Assembly: GCA_963765285.1 (NCBI GenBank)
Contig: CAVXVR010000003.1
Coordinates: forward strand, 1 to 64,000
Length of the DNA: 64,000 bases
Direction of reading: 5' to 3'
Source: CAVWZH01 sp963765285
GTDB taxonomy: Bacteria > Acidobacteriota > Terriglobia > Terriglobales > Acidobacteriaceae
Shown here: positions 19,801 through 29,801 of the stretch, one piece after another
Position numbering within the stretch: the first letter of the stretch is position 1
How the letters are laid out: each line of letters opens with the position of its first letter
Notes under the pieces: model-generated
Told to the model about the DNA's origin: nothing
Seen by the model: only the letters and a program-made list of their open reading frames with translations
The model's database searches: none
Made by a program: the position numbers and the translations under genes

Positions 19801-20462
19801 TCGCCGATTGCGTCGATGCTGGGAGTGACGTTCAGCGTGGCGTTACTGCCGTTATCCATGTTGTCGCCGCCGTCCAATTCCCAGTTGTTGTACTCCAGGC
19901 GGCCGCCGTTGACGCTGTAGTTGGTATTGGCGGTGATGCCGTACTGGCCTTCCGAGGAGCCAGTCTGGCTGGTGACTCCAGGCGTTAGTGTCACCAGTTG
20001 CGTGAACACGCGCCCGTTGAGTTGCAGTTGGCTGATCTCTTTGCCGGTAATTGTTCCCGCCAGCTCGTTAGATTGAGTTTCTACCTGGGCCACCGGCGTG
20101 CCCTCAACCGTCACTTCGGTGTTGGCTGCGCCCACTTCAAGCGCGGCATCGGCCCGGGCTTTTTGCGCAACCCGCAGAATTACTCCATTCGCCTCGTATT
20201 TCTTAAATCCGGAGGCGGTAATCGTCAGGTTGTAGGTTCCCGGGGGCAACGCTGGAGCCAAGTAATCGCCTTCGCCGTTAGTGGTGGTCGTGCGCTTGAT
20301 GCCCCGATCTGGGCTGCTGATCGTAACCTGCGCGTTAGCCACGGCGGCGCCAGTCGGGTCGGTTACCGTCCCGGTAATAGACGCCGTGTCCTGTGCAAAC
20401 AAGGCCGCGGACGCGCCCAACAGGAAAACAAGAATACTCAGATGAACGAGACGGGACTTCAT
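16824..20462 (-). CDS. Oar-like TonB-dependent receptor with carboxypeptidase-regulatory domain
   Basis: Outer-membrane protein of 1,212 residues, a family greatly expanded in Acidobacteria. A signal peptide (ending LFAQ, about 25) is followed by a CarboxypepD_reg-like beta-sandwich (ITGTVTDPTGAAVANAQV, about 30-110), a plug region with QLQLNGR (about 150), and a long barrel ending LGAKFIF, the terminal Phe of outer-membrane barrels. The start was placed at the ATG before KSRLVHLS (20462), not the longer frame, since the signal peptide begins there and GGGGGTGG precedes it. It likely imports oligosaccharide or another large nutrient. The LacI gene directly upstream on the same strand suggests carbohydrate control. 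Confidence 0.88.
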   Translation of the reverse strand: MKSRLVHLSILVFLLGASAALFAQDTASITGTVTDPTGAAVANAQVTISSPDRGIKRTTTTNGEGDYLAPALPPGTYNLTITASGFKKYEANGVILRVAQKARADAALEVGAANTEVTVEGTPVAQVETQSNELAGTITGKEISQLQLNGRVFTQLVTLTPGVTSQTGSSEGQYGITANTNYSVNGGRLEYNNWELDGGDNMDNGSNATLNVTPSIDAIGEVRVLTSNYGAQYGRNASGTIETETKSGTSVFHGDAYEFVRNDIFNATPAFQPSVPSYKKNDFGYTIGGPVYIPGHYNQDKTKTFFFWSQEWRRDRVPGQNFNQVVPSVAERGGDFSDLCLPNPTADCPVDPRTGSFFDGSQGPLPVDPNGAALLAMIPLPTNASSCSPQGTPCVFNAAPSQATNWREELVRVDHNLTDKMRVMFRYAHDSWETTTAVPLWTNAGSFPTVQTGFVGPATSLVARLTTTASPTLLNEFVFSYTTDHITLTSTGQPNPNAWQRPPGLTIGSLFPGTDTGGKLPGFQITGGTGGAYGSDGFGQDPGYIPNGPYNANPTYTFRDNVTKIIGRHNLQFGTYIVFAQKNELSATEPSVNGFLNFDNTAPNSTGNSFADLLIGNIANYSQASAQPKYYNRYKIVEPYFQDDFHVTRRLTLNLGLRLSLFGTYRERYKNAFNFDPATWDSNKAPLVDDINGSQTGQPGALYALPGQTLDPFNGMVQCGVNGVPVGCMSGHLFNPAPRIGFAFDPRGDGKMAIRGGYGIFFDHTNGNEATTEALEGSPPLVEAPTQYTITGYTNIGSQAGLLFPLNVISIPSKATWPYVQQWHLDVQQEVLRNTVMTLSYVGSKGTKLGRKFELNQLHPVPATLNPYIPLNSSISNADGGSDCGSITENTPVGGGPVNVSGVVNGITYNGTTGGQVATNLAVACGNDGNPFRPFRGIGDVTRLDNGASSSYQALQAQLRRSVGGLQLNIAYTYSHSIDDASDGGLFGDGGILNAYDPALFRAASNFDQRHTFTTSAVYDLPFFKAPGMTNKLLGGWELSGIGLWETGTPFSVYNGILGDNAGLGNGVASNAGAGQSYADVIGNPYQDVPRFDPASGFGPFVANPNAYADPIGLTLGNSGRNSLRNPGHWNIDMALFKHFRVTESMAFEFRAEAFNIFNHTEFGPLAGDQGGAAGSAGFSSGTGTFVTGGNFLQTGTAYSPRILQLGAKFIF

Positions 20463-20796
20463 AACCACCCCCTGGCGATTGTTAAGTGCGCAGTCAGCTT
20501 GGAACCTACCCACGATGCTACTAGCCGAGTTCCCTTGGCGCGAAGCGTAACCAGGAAACAGCGAATCCAAACCGTTAACCGGAACCAACCTGCAAGGCTC
20601 TGAACTCACAGTGTGCGCGACGCGGTAGCCCTGCCCCAAGATAGCTGTTTCCACGAAATTCGTTTATTAAAACGAATTAATAGCACAAATATTGCGTTAG
20701 GGGCACTTTGACTGTCAAGAGAAAAACACCTTGGGGGATCGAGCGCGGTGAGCTGGGGCGCCTTGCAAAATCCTGGAAAAACGCGACCGCTTTTCC
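20463..20796 (-). promoter_or_regulatory. LacI-TonB receptor intergenic region with AT-rich palindrome
   Basis: 334 bases without a gene. At 20657-20678 there is a 9-bp inverted repeat AATTCGTTT / AAACGAATT spaced by ATTA, in a markedly AT-rich patch (20650-20695) of an otherwise GC-rich sequence. LacI-family operators are short palindromes of this size, usually with a central CG; here CG falls in each half. It sits about 195 bases upstream of the receptor start. I see no other structure in the gap. Operator function is inferred. Confidence 0.5.
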
Positions 20797-21858
20797 TTAC
20801 ACCAGACTTCGCACTGACTCGCGCACCGCCAATTCGGGAGCGAGCTTGCGATGGACGGCCGCCACTTCTCTTTTTTCGAGCACCGCATTGACGCCTTCGA
20901 GGACGATTTCGACCGCCGCGTTGCCCATCTCTTCCATGGGCTGACGAACCGTGGTAAGGGCGGGAGTGTACGAACTGGCAACCGCGACATCATCAAACCC
21001 CATAACCGAGCAATGTTCGGGGACACGCAATCCCGCCCGGGCCAGAGCTCGAATGGCGCCGAAAGCCGTCATATCGTCGAACGCCATAAGCGCGGTGAAG
21101 GTCCGTTTGCGCTTGAGCAATTCTTCAGTCAACCTCTGCCCGGCGTCAAAACTGGAAATCGGATCGCGGGATTCCGGCAGGTCCACAATGAGCCGCGGGT
21201 CCAACTCCAGTTCCACGGTTTTGGCAAAGCGGCGAATGCCCTGCCAGCGCGGCACGCTATCGCCCAGGGTCTTGGGGCCGCGAATGAAAGCCACTTTACG
21301 ATGGCCCAAAGCATGCAAATGTTCGATCGCCATATAAGCGCCGCGCTCGTTGTCGACGATCACCGAACTGACGGAATCCGTTTTCAACTCCCGCCCAATC
21401 ATCACCGTCGGAATGCTGCTCTTTTCCAGATCGGCCAGAACGTCGACGTCGACAAACAACCAGTTGGCCAGCAGGATCAGGGCTTCCACGCGCCGGTCGA
21501 GAAGCATCTCCAGATAACGCTCAAAGCGGGCCCGCTCGTTGTGCACGTCAGTGAGGATGGGCAGGTACGAAGACTGATAAAGCGAGTTCTCGATGCCCCG
21601 CAAGATTGGGGTGCAGTAGGGATCGTGGATATCGAAGACCATCACGCCCAGGGTGTGGCTGCGTTTGCTGCGCAGCGAACGGGCGAACAGGTTCGGCCGG
21701 TAACCCAGGCGCTTGGCGGCGTGCTCGATCCGCTTCTTGGTAGGGGCAGGAATATAACGGGCCAGGGGCGCATCGTTCAGCACAATGGAAACCGTCGTCG
21801 AAGAAAAGCCGCTTTCTTTCGCGACATCGCGGATAGTCACGATTGAGGTCTTTACCAT
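20797..21858 (-). CDS. LacI-family transcriptional regulator
   Basis: 353 residues. N-terminal helix-turn-helix (TIRDVAKESGFSSTTVSIVL, about 6-27) and hinge helix (AAKRLGYRPN), then a periplasmic-binding-protein-like effector domain (LGVMVFDIHDPYC ... VMGFDDVAVASSYTPALTTV). Start set at 21858 before VKTSIVTIRD; a longer in-frame version to 21936 has no homology to the family. It probably binds a sugar and controls the TonB receptor lying 335 bases downstream on the same strand, perhaps via the palindrome at 20657. Confidence 0.9.
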   Translation of the reverse strand: MVKTSIVTIRDVAKESGFSSTTVSIVLNDAPLARYIPAPTKKRIEHAAKRLGYRPNLFARSLRSKRSHTLGVMVFDIHDPYCTPILRGIENSLYQSSYLPILTDVHNERARFERYLEMLLDRRVEALILLANWLFVDVDVLADLEKSSIPTVMIGRELKTDSVSSVIVDNERGAYMAIEHLHALGHRKVAFIRGPKTLGDSVPRWQGIRRFAKTVELELDPRLIVDLPESRDPISSFDAGQRLTEELLKRKRTFTALMAFDDMTAFGAIRALARAGLRVPEHCSVMGFDDVAVASSYTPALTTVRQPMEEMGNAAVEIVLEGVNAVLEKREVAAVHRKLAPELAVRESVRSLV

Positions 21859-22032
21859 ATTCTCGCAAGGCGTGAAGCCCGGCGGCCTTTCAGCGGGCCC
21901 GGATCCCCCGGCGTGCGGAGCTTCCCCTTGAAGCAAGCTAAGGACGCCCTTTGTGGTGAAATTAGTAAACTACCTGAGTTCCTGCCAAGGTTTGGCGGAC
22001 ACTACTCTTAGAGCAAGATTGCTGTCAAGCGC

Positions 22033-23294
22033 ATGAAGCGACTAGTGATCATGTTTGCGGTCGTTCTTACGTTTGTGGTTTGGGCGCCGCGCTCGCCCAT
22101 GCAGCCTCCCCGCAATCGAAGCCTGACCCTGCCGCCGGAAATACCCAGCAGGCGCCCGCCGATCCCGCTGAGTTATTTCAAAAGGGCGAGGCCGCACTCA
22201 AGTCCGGCAAACTTGACCAGGCCGAGCGCGATTTCCGCGGCGTGCTGGCCGTCGATCCCAAAGCTGCGGGCGCTTACGCCAATCTTGGCGTGATCTACAT
22301 GCGCCGCAAACAATGGCCGCATGCGCTCGAGATGCTGGAAAAAGCCGAAGCACTCGCCCCCGGAGTAGCGGGAATTCGGCTCAACATCGGACTTGCCCAC
22401 TTCCGCCAGAATGATTTCCGGTCGGCGATTGCTCCTTTCGAATCGGTGTTGCGGGATTCCCCCGATTCTTACCAGGCGCGCTATCTGCTCGGCCTTTGTT
22501 ATTTCCTGAGCGCGCGTTATGCCGACGCCACCACGACTCTGGAACCATTGTGGCCACAGGCGTCGAATCAACTGAATTATTTGTATGTGCTCGGCATTGC
22601 CGCCGGAAAGGCAAAACGCGAGGATCTGGAAAAAGCCGCCCTTGGCCGCATGACAGAAATTGGCCAAGACTCACCCGCCATGCATCTCCTGGTAGGGAAA
22701 GGCCACCTGAAACGGGAAGAATATGACGAAGCCATCAAAGAACTGCAACTGGCGGCCCGGGCCGACCCCAAACTTCCCTTTGTTCATTTTTATCTGGGCG
22801 AGGCCTTCCTGGAAAAACAGGAACTCGATTCCGCCCGCACAGAATTCCTGAAGGACATCGCGATCGAGCCCGACGTCGCCTACAACTACGATCAACTCGG
22901 GCTGGTGGATTACCTGCGCCAGCAGGATGAAGAAGCGGAGAAGAACCTGCGCCACGCGCTGGCGCTCGATCCCCACCTCACCGGTTCGCATTTCCAATTG
23001 GCGCGGGTTTACCAGCGGGAAGGCAAGCACGCCGAAGCCTTGCGCGAAATCGACACTGCAGCCCGGCAGGATCCGGACAATTACACCATCCACTACCTTC
23101 GCGGACAGATCCTGCAACGCCTGGGGCGCACCCAGGAGGCGAAGGCAGAGATGGAAGCCACCACCCACATGATGAACCAGCAACGCGACAAACGGCAGCA
23201 GGAGCTTTACGGTTCTATGCCCGACCCTGAGCTTACCCAACCTGATGTTACCCAACCTCAGGCTACCCAGGAGCCACAGCAGCCCCAGTTTTGA
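22033..23294 (+). CDS. exported tetratricopeptide-repeat protein, frameshift in signal peptide
   Basis: About 420 residues after correction. ATG 22033 opens a signal peptide (KRLVIMFAVVLTFVV). The frame breaks at about 22078, and adding one T to the TTT run yields VVLGAALAHAASPQ, a perfect signal-peptidase context. The remainder is at least eight TPR units (AYANLGVIYMRRKQWPHAL, YQARYLLGLCYFLSARY and so on), ending in a Gln/Pro-rich tail with three near-identical TQPDVTQPQATQ units. TPR arrays bind partner proteins; this one would act in the periplasm. It precedes an AsmA-like gene on the same strand by 50 bases. Confidence 0.8.
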
Positions 23295-23344
23295 TAGACT
23301 TGCAGACCCACGATTCACTCACAACCCCGCAGGAGGGCAAGTCC

Positions 23345-25023
23345 ATGAAACGCGCTGTGAAAATCATCGCCATCGTAATTGCCGTTGTTCTGGTCGTCGT
23401 CATCGCGCTGCCCTTCGTGGTCGATGTCAACAGCTTCCGCCCACGGCTGGAATCAGAGCTTTCCACGGCGCTCGGCCGTGATGTCAAAGTGGGAAACCTT
23501 GGGCTTTCGATTCTCACCGGCACAGTCACGGCCGATGATCTCTCCATCGCCGACGATCCGGCCTTCAGCAAAACCCCTTTCGTCCACGCCAAGCAACTCA
23601 AAGTGGGCGTGGAGCTGATGCCTCTGATTTTCTCCAAGACGCTCCACGTCACCGAAATCAAGCTGGACCAGCCGGAGATCTCCCTGGTGCGTTCACCCGA
23701 CGGAAAGTGGAATTTTTCCAGCATCGGCGGCAACTCCAACGCGAAGCCGGCGGCCGCACCTTCAGCTCCCGCCGCGCCACAAAGTTCGAGCGCGTCTTCG
23801 TCCAGCAGTTCCTCATCCGCCAACCTCTCCGTCAATAAACTCGACGTGGCGGACGGCCGCATCACCATCACGCATGCCGGCACCTCCGCTCCGCCTCACG
23901 TGTACGACAAGGTGGACATTACGGTCACGGACTTTTCCTTTACATCGCAGTTTCCATTCACGCTCTCAGCTCAGCTTCCGGGTGGCGGAAGCTTGAAGCT
24001 CGAGGGCAAGGCGGGCCCGATCAATCCCAACGACGCCGCGGAGACGCCGCTCGATGCGCAAGTCACCGTGAAGCAGATGGATTTAGCCGCCTCCGGATTT
24101 ATTGACCCATCAACCGGCATTGCCGGCCTGGCAAATTTCGACGGCAAGCTCAGTTCCGACGGTCGCGTCGCCCACACCAGTGGCACGGTTCATGCCGACA
24201 AGCTCAAGCTCTCGCCTAAGGGCAAACCAGCCGGGCGTGCGGTAGATGTGAAATATGCCACCGACTACGATCTGAAAAAAGAAGCCGGCACTCTGTCGCA
24301 GGCGGATATCACCATAGGGAAGGCTCTGGCGCACGTTACCGGGACATATCAAACCCAGGGAGAAACCACCGTACTGAACATGAAGCTCAGCGCCCCTGGA
24401 ATGCCCGTGGATGACCTGGAAGCCATGCTGCCCGCGATGGGTGTGATTCTGCCTTCAGGGTCGTCACTCCAAGGGGGCACGCTCTCCACCGATCTCTCAA
24501 TCGTAGGTCCGCTCGATAAACTGGTCATCGCCGGCCCTGTCAAGCTGGCCAACACGAAGCTCGCGGGGTTCGACCTGGGCTCGAAGCTCTCAGCGGTTTC
24601 GAAGCTCAACGGCGCCAAGACCGGAAATGACACTTCGATTCAGAACCTGAGCACCGATGCGCGCGTCGGCCCCGACGGAACTCGCACCGACAACCTGAAC
24701 CTGACCATTCCAGCCTTGGGTGTGGTGACCGGAGCAGGAACCATCAGCCCGGCCGGGGCGTTGAACTACAAGATGACGGCCAACGTTTCAGGAACCGCGG
24801 TCAGCCAGCTCTCGCAACTCGCGGGAATGGGCGGCAGCGGGGCCAGCATCCCATTCTTCATCCAGGGCACGACCTCCGACCCGAAGTTCGTGCCGGATGT
24901 ACAGGGGATAGTGGGCAGCCAGCTCAAAGGCCTGGCCGCTGGAGCAGGCGGACAAGAATCCAGGCCGGAAATTCTCCTCTGGGCAATGCTCTGGGCGGCC
25001 TGTTTGGCAAGAAGAAGAAATAG
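23345..25023 (+). CDS. AsmA-family protein, frameshift near C-terminus
   Basis: About 559 residues. One N-terminal membrane anchor (IIAIVIAVVLVVVIALPF) then AsmA-type repeats beginning VNSFRPRLESELSTALGRDV, a serine/alanine linker (about 142-162), and the C-terminal AsmA_2 region. AsmA/TamB-like proteins bridge the inner and outer membranes and move or sort lipids. The main frame would end at 25057 with a tail unrelated to the family. Adding one C after GAATCC (about 24961) gives QAGNSPLGNALGGLFG followed by four lysines and TAG at 25021-25023, a familiar end for this family. Confidence 0.83.
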
Positions 25024-25154
25024 TTGGAGCCGATCGCCAGTCGTCTCGGGGAATTAAAACCTCTGAGTGTTTACTTGCCTCGGTAAGTGCTCCGGTGGCG
25101 GCTATGATTACCAGGCTGGCGAGCCTAGGATCCTGAGCACATTTTTACCTGCGA

Positions 25155-25183
25155 TTGACAAATCCGTGTCGGGTTCTTGCTAG
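25155..25183 (+). promoter_or_regulatory. candidate sigma-70 promoter for the PQQ-like propeller gene
   Basis: Perfect -35 TTGACA (25155-25160), 17-base spacer, and -10-like TGCTAG (25178-25183). It lies 55 bases before the ATG at 25238, which has AAAGGAAAA eleven bases ahead of it. This placement argues against the longer frame opening at TTG 25177, since that codon would lie inside the promoter. Confidence 0.5.
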
Positions 25184-25237
25184 CCTTGCGGTTTCTGCTC
25201 TCAGGTCAGGAAATCTTCAGCAAAGGAAAACAGCGTC

Positions 25238-26778
25238 ATGAGACCGCCCCAAGAACCTGGCACTATCCCCAGCCTGTCAGATTTACATGCAAGGCAGTGA
25301 TCACCACATGGCTCGCGGTTTCCGCCATAAACGCGTTCGCCCAGGCGTCATGGCCGACTCACTCCCACGACGCACAACACACCGGCGTTTCCAGCGTAGC
25401 TTCTCAGCCGCTGACCAAAATTCATTGGAGCACGCCGGTGGATTTAGCACCGGTTGTAAGCTCGGGAGATATCCTGGTTCACTACGGCTCGCCGCTGATC
25501 ACCGCAGCGAACACGGTGATTGTGCCCGTGAAGACCGGAACCAACAGTTTTCGCGTGGAGGCACGCGACGGCGCAACGGGCACGCTGATATGGTCCACCA
25601 ACTCCGGCTATCTGACCCCCAGTGTGGCTTTTACGCCCGCCTTCGGGCCCACGCTTTCAGGAACCACGCTCTATTTCCCCGACGCCGGAGGGACCGTAAT
25701 GTCGAGGGGCAAGGCTGATCACGCGACCGGCACAATCAAGCGCCTGGCTTTTTACGGCATCAAGAATTTTCAGGGCAACAGAGCACTCTACACGCAAAAT
25801 GTCAGGATCAACACGCCGATCACCGCCGACGCGGCCGGCAACATTTACTTCGGATTTCTGGTTCTGGGATCAACTCCCATCGGACTGCAGAGTGGGCTGG
25901 CGCGGATTGCGGCGAATGGCAGCGCAATCTTCGTCTCGGCCGCGACTGTCAGCAACGACCCTTCGATCACCAAGGTGGCGATGAACTGCGCCCCGGCGCT
26001 TTCGCCGGACGGCAAGACCTTGTACGTGGCGGTCGGCAACGTCGATTTTGGTATCGGAGATCTGCTCGCTCTCGACAGCACCACCCTGCAACTTATCCGG
26101 CAAGTGCGTTTGACCGATCCCGCAACCGGACTGGATGCGACGATCACCGACAATAGCAGCGCAACTCCCACGGTTGGTCCGGACGGCGACGTCTATTTCG
26201 GAGTACTGGAAGATCCGTTCCCGGACCACAACGATCGTGGCTGGCTGTTGCACTTCAACAGCGATCTCTCGCAGCAGAAAATTCCCGGCAGCTTCGGCTG
26301 GGACGATACGGTTTCGATTGTCGCGGCCTCGCTGGTGGCCTCGTATCACGGCACGTCGAGCTACCTGCTTATGACCAAGTACAACAACTATGCCTCAATC
26401 GGCACCGGTGACGGTCATAACAAGATCGCTATCTTGGATCCCAATGCGCAGGAATCCGATCCCGTCGACCATAAGACGAAGGTGATGAAGGAAGTGATGA
26501 CCATCCTGGGACGTACGCGCGACCCCGAATTCCTGAATTTTCCCGGCGCGGTGAAGGAGTGGTGCATTAACTCGGCGGCGGTGGATTCAGTGGGCAAATC
26601 GGTGTTGGCCAACAGCGAAGACGGCAAGCTGTATCGCTGGGATCTGACCACCAAGAAATTCTCGGAAGTGCTTAAGCTGACCGGCGGAATCGGCGAGGCT
26701 TACACGCCCACGGTGATCGGCAGCGACGGAACGGTCTACGCGATTAACGACGCGGTATTGTTCGCCATTGGACAGTAG
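25238..26778 (+). CDS. exported PQQ-like beta-propeller protein, frameshift near N-terminus
   Basis: About 513 residues after restoring one C to the CCCC run at about 25249, which links ATG 25238 to the propeller frame as MRPPPRTWHYP, a basic n-region before the signal peptide (ITTWLAVSAINAFAQ). The body carries repeated blades (SPDGKTLYVAVGN, TVGPDGDVYFGV, EDGKLYRWDL, GSDGTVYAIND) of the PQQ_2/quinoprotein-like type. No metal-binding or haem motif of a dehydrogenase is visible, so this is more likely a binding or scaffold propeller. Without the correction, the first in-frame start is GTG within residues VITTW. Confidence 0.75.
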
Positions 26779-26819
26779 TCCGCCTGCCATCTGGCTGTGT
26801 GCCCAAAACTCCGCGGCTA

Positions 26820-29363
26820 TCAATGAACGACCTGATTCAGTATGGATGACTTGCTGACGGCACTAACGACATCGCCGCGGTAATCGACTGAAATTGAGTC
26901 AGTGCCGACAGGAAGATTCGACTTGGTCAGCGTCGCAACACCACCGCTGAGCACGGCTGTTCCCAGCGAAGCTTGACCTTTGGTAAAGACCACTTTTCCC
27001 GTTGGCTCGGGCCCTCCAGAGGATATGACTCTGGCGGTGAAAGTGACGGGCTGCCCTTGCTCCGACGGATTGACGCTCGATGACAATGTGGTTGTCGTTG
27101 GGTACTTAACGACTTTCTGCGTCAGCCTGGCAGTGCTTGGAGTAAGCCGTGCATCTCCCACATAGCTTGCGGCAATGGTATGGGAAATTGCCGACAGCGA
27201 TGACGTGGTATAGGCCGCAGTTTCACCCGCTAGAGCAATCGAGGCCAAGGCGGCCTTCCCGTCGTAGAAAGTCACTATTTCACCGTCCGGAATACTCCCA
27301 TATTTCGATGTCACCTTCGCGGTGAAGGTCACGGGTTGCCCCGCAAACGTGGGCGAGCCTGAGGTAGCCAACGAGGTGGATGTTGAACATTGAACATTCT
27401 CGTTCAGCGCTAGAGAGGTGCTCGCAAGGTTGTTCGCATCCCCTGAGTAGGTGGTTGTAATCGAGTGAACCCCGCACGATGGATTCGGAGCCCGGAATGC
27501 TGCCTCGCCACCCGCCAGAGTCACAGTTGCAATGGTCGCGCCTCCGTCTGAGAACGTCACAGTTCCGTATGTCCCTCCTCCGTATTGCCCAGTCACAGTT
27601 GCGGTATAAATGACCCGCCTGGCGGGAGTCGCTGGATTCAGGGATGAAGCGACGGAGGTGCTTGTGGTTGCCTTTTGTACGGCTTGGTTCAGCAGTTTGG
27701 ACGTGCTCGAGTTAAACGCCAGCGAGCCCTGATACGCCGCGAGAAGGGGATGTGATCCAGCCGGTAATTGAATGCCGGGGAAAGCCGCGCTTCGATTAAC
27801 CAGTGCGGCCCCTCCGCAATCATTTGAGTCATCAAGACAACCGGATGAGTTGTCGAACAATTCGACCGTCCCTGTGGGCGTGCCCGAGGAAGAGTGCACA
27901 TTGGCAGTCAAGGTCAGGGACTGACCGAATACGGACGGATTGAGTGAAGAAACTAGGGCGGTGGTTGTGCGAACGTTGCCCACATGCAACCACACTTGCA
28001 ACCAACCGTCGACGATCGAGTGAATGGCGACCACATCGGGCCGCTTGTCGCCGTTTAGATCTTCGACCACAACGTGATCACCAGCGGCAATGGACGGGGA
28101 GTAAGGTAGCGTCGCTTGAAATGTGCCATCTCCCTTTCCCAGCAATACGCCAATGCCGATCGGCCCTGGGCCACACTGGCCGAGGCAAGACGCTCCCCCG
28201 ATCACCAGGTCGGCTTTGCCGTCCTCATTGATATCTGCGATCGCAACGGAAGTGGCGGCAAATCCATCCCATCCGTACATCGCCGGCGCCTGGAACGTCC
28301 CATCACCATTTCCAAGCAATACGGCAACGGTGCCGAAAGTGGTACAACCGCCCAAACACAGGCGAGTCGACACCAAATCGACGTGGCCATCGCCGTTCAC
28401 ATCCGCTGCAGCAAGCCAACTTGGCTGCACACCCAAAGCGAGAAGAGTCTCGCTCTGGAACGTGCCATCGCCGTTGCCCAGTCGAATCCCGATCCCACCT
28501 TCATTCCAATATGTCACCAGCAAATCAAGCTTTCCATCCCCATTCACGTCTGCCATCGTAAGAGAAGACGCTAAACAGCCGATGCATTCGCCATACTCCA
28601 CAATGGGTTGGAAGCTGCCATCGCCATCACCCAATAACACTCCTATCGAGGCGGCCAAAACCACTAAATCAGCCTTACCGTCGCCGTTTATATCAGCTAT
28701 CAACAGCTCTTGTGGCGCGGCTACTCCAGCAACCGCGACTGCAGGTTGGAATGTGCCATCACCATTACCCAGCAGCATGTTGATGCCGTAGGATTCGTTC
28801 GTCACCAGTATGTCTGGCTTGCCATCGCCATTCACGTCCCCGACCACAACGGAGGTGGGTAGCACGCCCCCGCTCGAGTAGGTCACTGCATTCTGGAATG
28901 TTCCGTCACCGTTACCCAAAAAAACACTGATCGTTCCCTGCCCTTGAATGGAACAGCTTCCGCCAGGACAGTCTGCCGACACAATGTCCGGTTTGCCGTC
29001 GCCGTTTACGTCTGCGACGGCGACGGCGTTGGGCTCGCTCGTAAAATAGGCCGCGGGGGCAAGGAACATCGGGGGCGTCAACACTGGCGGGGTTGCGGTG
29101 CTTTCAGTTATTCGAGCGTGAGTGGCAGTAGCTTGAGCGCCAACGCCTGTCACCAGGATGCCGCGATCAACCGCCTGCGCAGGAGCACTGGTATTTCGTG
29201 TCGTTGTATTCGTTGCCAGTTTTTCTGAGGACGGCGTTACATGATTGACTGGAAGCTGGACTTGAGTCCGAGCTGCCGGAGCCATGCCTGCAACCGCGAC
29301 GGTAACAAGGAGAGAGGTGAAAAATGAGGATTTCCCAAGGGGATGACGACGAAGGTTGCGCAT
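26820..29363 (-). CDS. secreted FG-GAP/VCBS repeat protein with Ig-like repeats
   Basis: About 847 residues. Signal peptide, then seven or eight FG-GAP units with calcium-binding loops of the form DVNGDGKPDI and LGNGDGTFQ (residues ~105-430), then four bacterial Ig-like repeats (starting about 440, 540, 630, 725) each with a VTFT or LTLTANV strand and GTV-F/LFD signature. The fold is an integrin-like propeller plus stalk; such proteins are extracellular and often bind polysaccharide or surfaces. ATG at 29363 was chosen because AAAGGCGGA precedes it; an in-frame GTG lies at 29381. Convergent with the propeller gene, 41 bases apart. Confidence 0.85.
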   Translation of the reverse strand: MRNLRRHPLGKSSFFTSLLVTVAVAGMAPAARTQVQLPVNHVTPSSEKLATNTTTRNTSAPAQAVDRGILVTGVGAQATATHARITESTATPPVLTPPMFLAPAAYFTSEPNAVAVADVNGDGKPDIVSADCPGGSCSIQGQGTISVFLGNGDGTFQNAVTYSSGGVLPTSVVVGDVNGDGKPDILVTNESYGINMLLGNGDGTFQPAVAVAGVAAPQELLIADINGDGKADLVVLAASIGVLLGDGDGSFQPIVEYGECIGCLASSLTMADVNGDGKLDLLVTYWNEGGIGIRLGNGDGTFQSETLLALGVQPSWLAAADVNGDGHVDLVSTRLCLGGCTTFGTVAVLLGNGDGTFQAPAMYGWDGFAATSVAIADINEDGKADLVIGGASCLGQCGPGPIGIGVLLGKGDGTFQATLPYSPSIAAGDHVVVEDLNGDKRPDVVAIHSIVDGWLQVWLHVGNVRTTTALVSSLNPSVFGQSLTLTANVHSSSGTPTGTVELFDNSSGCLDDSNDCGGAALVNRSAAFPGIQLPAGSHPLLAAYQGSLAFNSSTSKLLNQAVQKATTSTSVASSLNPATPARRVIYTATVTGQYGGGTYGTVTFSDGGATIATVTLAGGEAAFRAPNPSCGVHSITTTYSGDANNLASTSLALNENVQCSTSTSLATSGSPTFAGQPVTFTAKVTSKYGSIPDGEIVTFYDGKAALASIALAGETAAYTTSSLSAISHTIAASYVGDARLTPSTARLTQKVVKYPTTTTLSSSVNPSEQGQPVTFTARVISSGGPEPTGKVVFTKGQASLGTAVLSGGVATLTKSNLPVGTDSISVDYRGDVVSAVSKSSILNQVVH

Positions 29364-29801
29364 CGGAAGTCCGCCTTTCACTGCTGAGCCGGATCGATGT
29401 TCACCAAGATGCTATCTTGCGGGCCGAGGAAGTCCACTCCGCGCATAAGCTCAGGCCTGGTGCCCCCTGGGTCAAGTAGTGTATTCGCCTGCAGTCTGGA
29501 ACGGAAGGCTTTTCGTACGCCCGCCCGAGCGGTGAAGGTCACAGACCCTGAAACGTAGAGGCGGGCGGCGCACCCTTTCCACTCCCGTCTTGAGCGCACT
29601 CTAGAACCCTGAGGGTGCCCTACCCTTTCGCGGGGTTTGCGAAAGGGTGGGCCTCGGGCTGCGCCTTCCCGTTCCTAAGCTCTCACTAAATTCTTCGTGC
29701 CCCACCACACCTACCCGCCTGTCATGACGATATTGTCCTCCCCCTATCGTCATCACACTGTGTTCCTGCCGGAACACCCGGCTAGCTTTGCTCGGTGAAC
29801 C
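29364..29801. other. 438-base intergenic region with a 10-bp inverted repeat
   Basis: Between the NtrC-type regulator and the FG-GAP gene, both on the minus strand. The only structure I see is ACCCTTTCGC (29622-29631) / GCGAAAGGGT (29639-29648) around a 7-base loop GGGGTTT. It resembles the short palindromes seen repeatedly in acidobacterial spacers and may end the regulator transcript, although no T-run follows. No convincing small gene. Confidence 0.5.

Noticed and set aside
25177..25237. TTG start for the PQQ-like propeller gene
   Set aside because: The codon lies inside a good TTGACA-17-TGCTAG promoter; a one-base correction from ATG 25238 gives a proper signal peptide.
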